From an uncultured Oscillospiraceae bacterium (GTDB lineage Bacteria > Bacillota > Clostridia > Oscillospirales > Oscillospiraceae), in the NCBI GenBank assembly GCA_947626845.1, contig CANQTW010000024.1:1-39347 (forward strand): DNA of 39,347 nucleotides, read 5' to 3'. This document shows, in pieces, positions 39,281 to 39,347 of this stretch (positions are counted from its first letter, which is position 1; every line of letters begins with the position of its first letter). Both the position numbers and the translations under genes were made by a program. The notes below the pieces were generated by a model, which had not been told where the DNA came from, did no database searches, and saw only the letters and a program-made list of their open reading frames with translations.

Positions 39281-39347
39281 TTATTTCATCGATTCTACAA
39301 TTTTGATTAATTCATCTTTAGATTGCATTGAAATTGATCCTTCAAGA
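39281..39347 (-). CDS. 3' end of an unidentified minus-strand gene (partial)
   Basis: A frame open from the window edge ends at TAA 39283-39281 and reads ...LEGSISMQSKDELIKIVESMK. It is AT-rich, unlike most of the window. Too little is present to identify it, and it could be a chance frame. Confidence 0.35.
   Translation of the reverse strand, partial: LEGSISMQSKDELIKIVESMK

Noticed and set aside
1-39347. CRISPR arrays or rRNA genes
   Set aside because: No regularly spaced direct repeats and no rRNA-like stretches were seen on either strand.

Overview
The window is about 39 kb of GC-rich DNA with strong AGGAGG-type ribosome binding sites, TTGACA/TATAAT promoters and Gram-positive gene families (FeoA-FeoB fusion, MgtE, DegV, ECF S component, VanR/VanS-type two-component systems, Tn4451-type serine recombinase). 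This suggests a high-GC gut Clostridia member, most likely Oscillospiraceae; genus cannot be fixed from the sequence alone.

Layout. 1-3.2 kb: tRNA-Gln(CTG) and its terminator, a small secreted repeat protein, a two-component system, and a solitary copy of a hairpin-ended repeat that also occurs in the mobilisation region at 33.6 kb. 3.2-7.2 kb: an ECF vitamin-transporter S component divergent from a MocR-type regulator with a degenerate aminotransferase domain, a small conserved protein, and mgtE behind a structured leader, then tRNA-Leu(CAG). 7.2-9.1 kb: a RelE/ParE-type toxin-antitoxin pair and a decayed phage-type nuclease gene with a perfect 79-bp direct repeat. 9.2-14.2 kb: housekeeping-like genes (CDF metal exporter with an Mn-type signature, DegV, Xre-TPR regulator, GNAT, YbgC-like thioesterase, an AT-rich histidine phosphatase). 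14.3-26.3 kb: a large surface locus made of a two-component system, five tandem paralogous lipoproteins sharing a CxKP[DE]CxHx(4-5)C motif, an ABC ATPase and an internally duplicated permease. 26.3-29.7 kb: REP-like GC palindromes, feoAB on the minus strand with an operator-like palindrome in its leader, and a phosphoribosyltransferase-like gene.

29.8-38.9 kb is an integrated mobilisable element: large serine recombinase, TnpW-like small protein, MOB_P relaxase with a second gene (mobB-like) nested in another frame, MobC-like accessory protein, a hairpin-rich oriT-like region, a RepA/Sak4-like NTPase and, divergently, a two-gene operon. The first gene of that operon encodes a 990-residue protein carrying hallmarks of the two-barrel RNA polymerase / eukaryotic-type RNA-dependent RNA polymerase superfamily (DYDGD; FQxR...KG; RNPxxxxxE). 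The second is a coupled 293-residue protein I do not recognise. This pair is the strongest candidate for an undescribed system. The window ends with a truncated, frameshifted short-chain dehydrogenase remnant and the 3' end of a minus-strand gene.

Family assignments come from reading translated sequence without database searches; start codons were chosen by ribosome-binding-site position.
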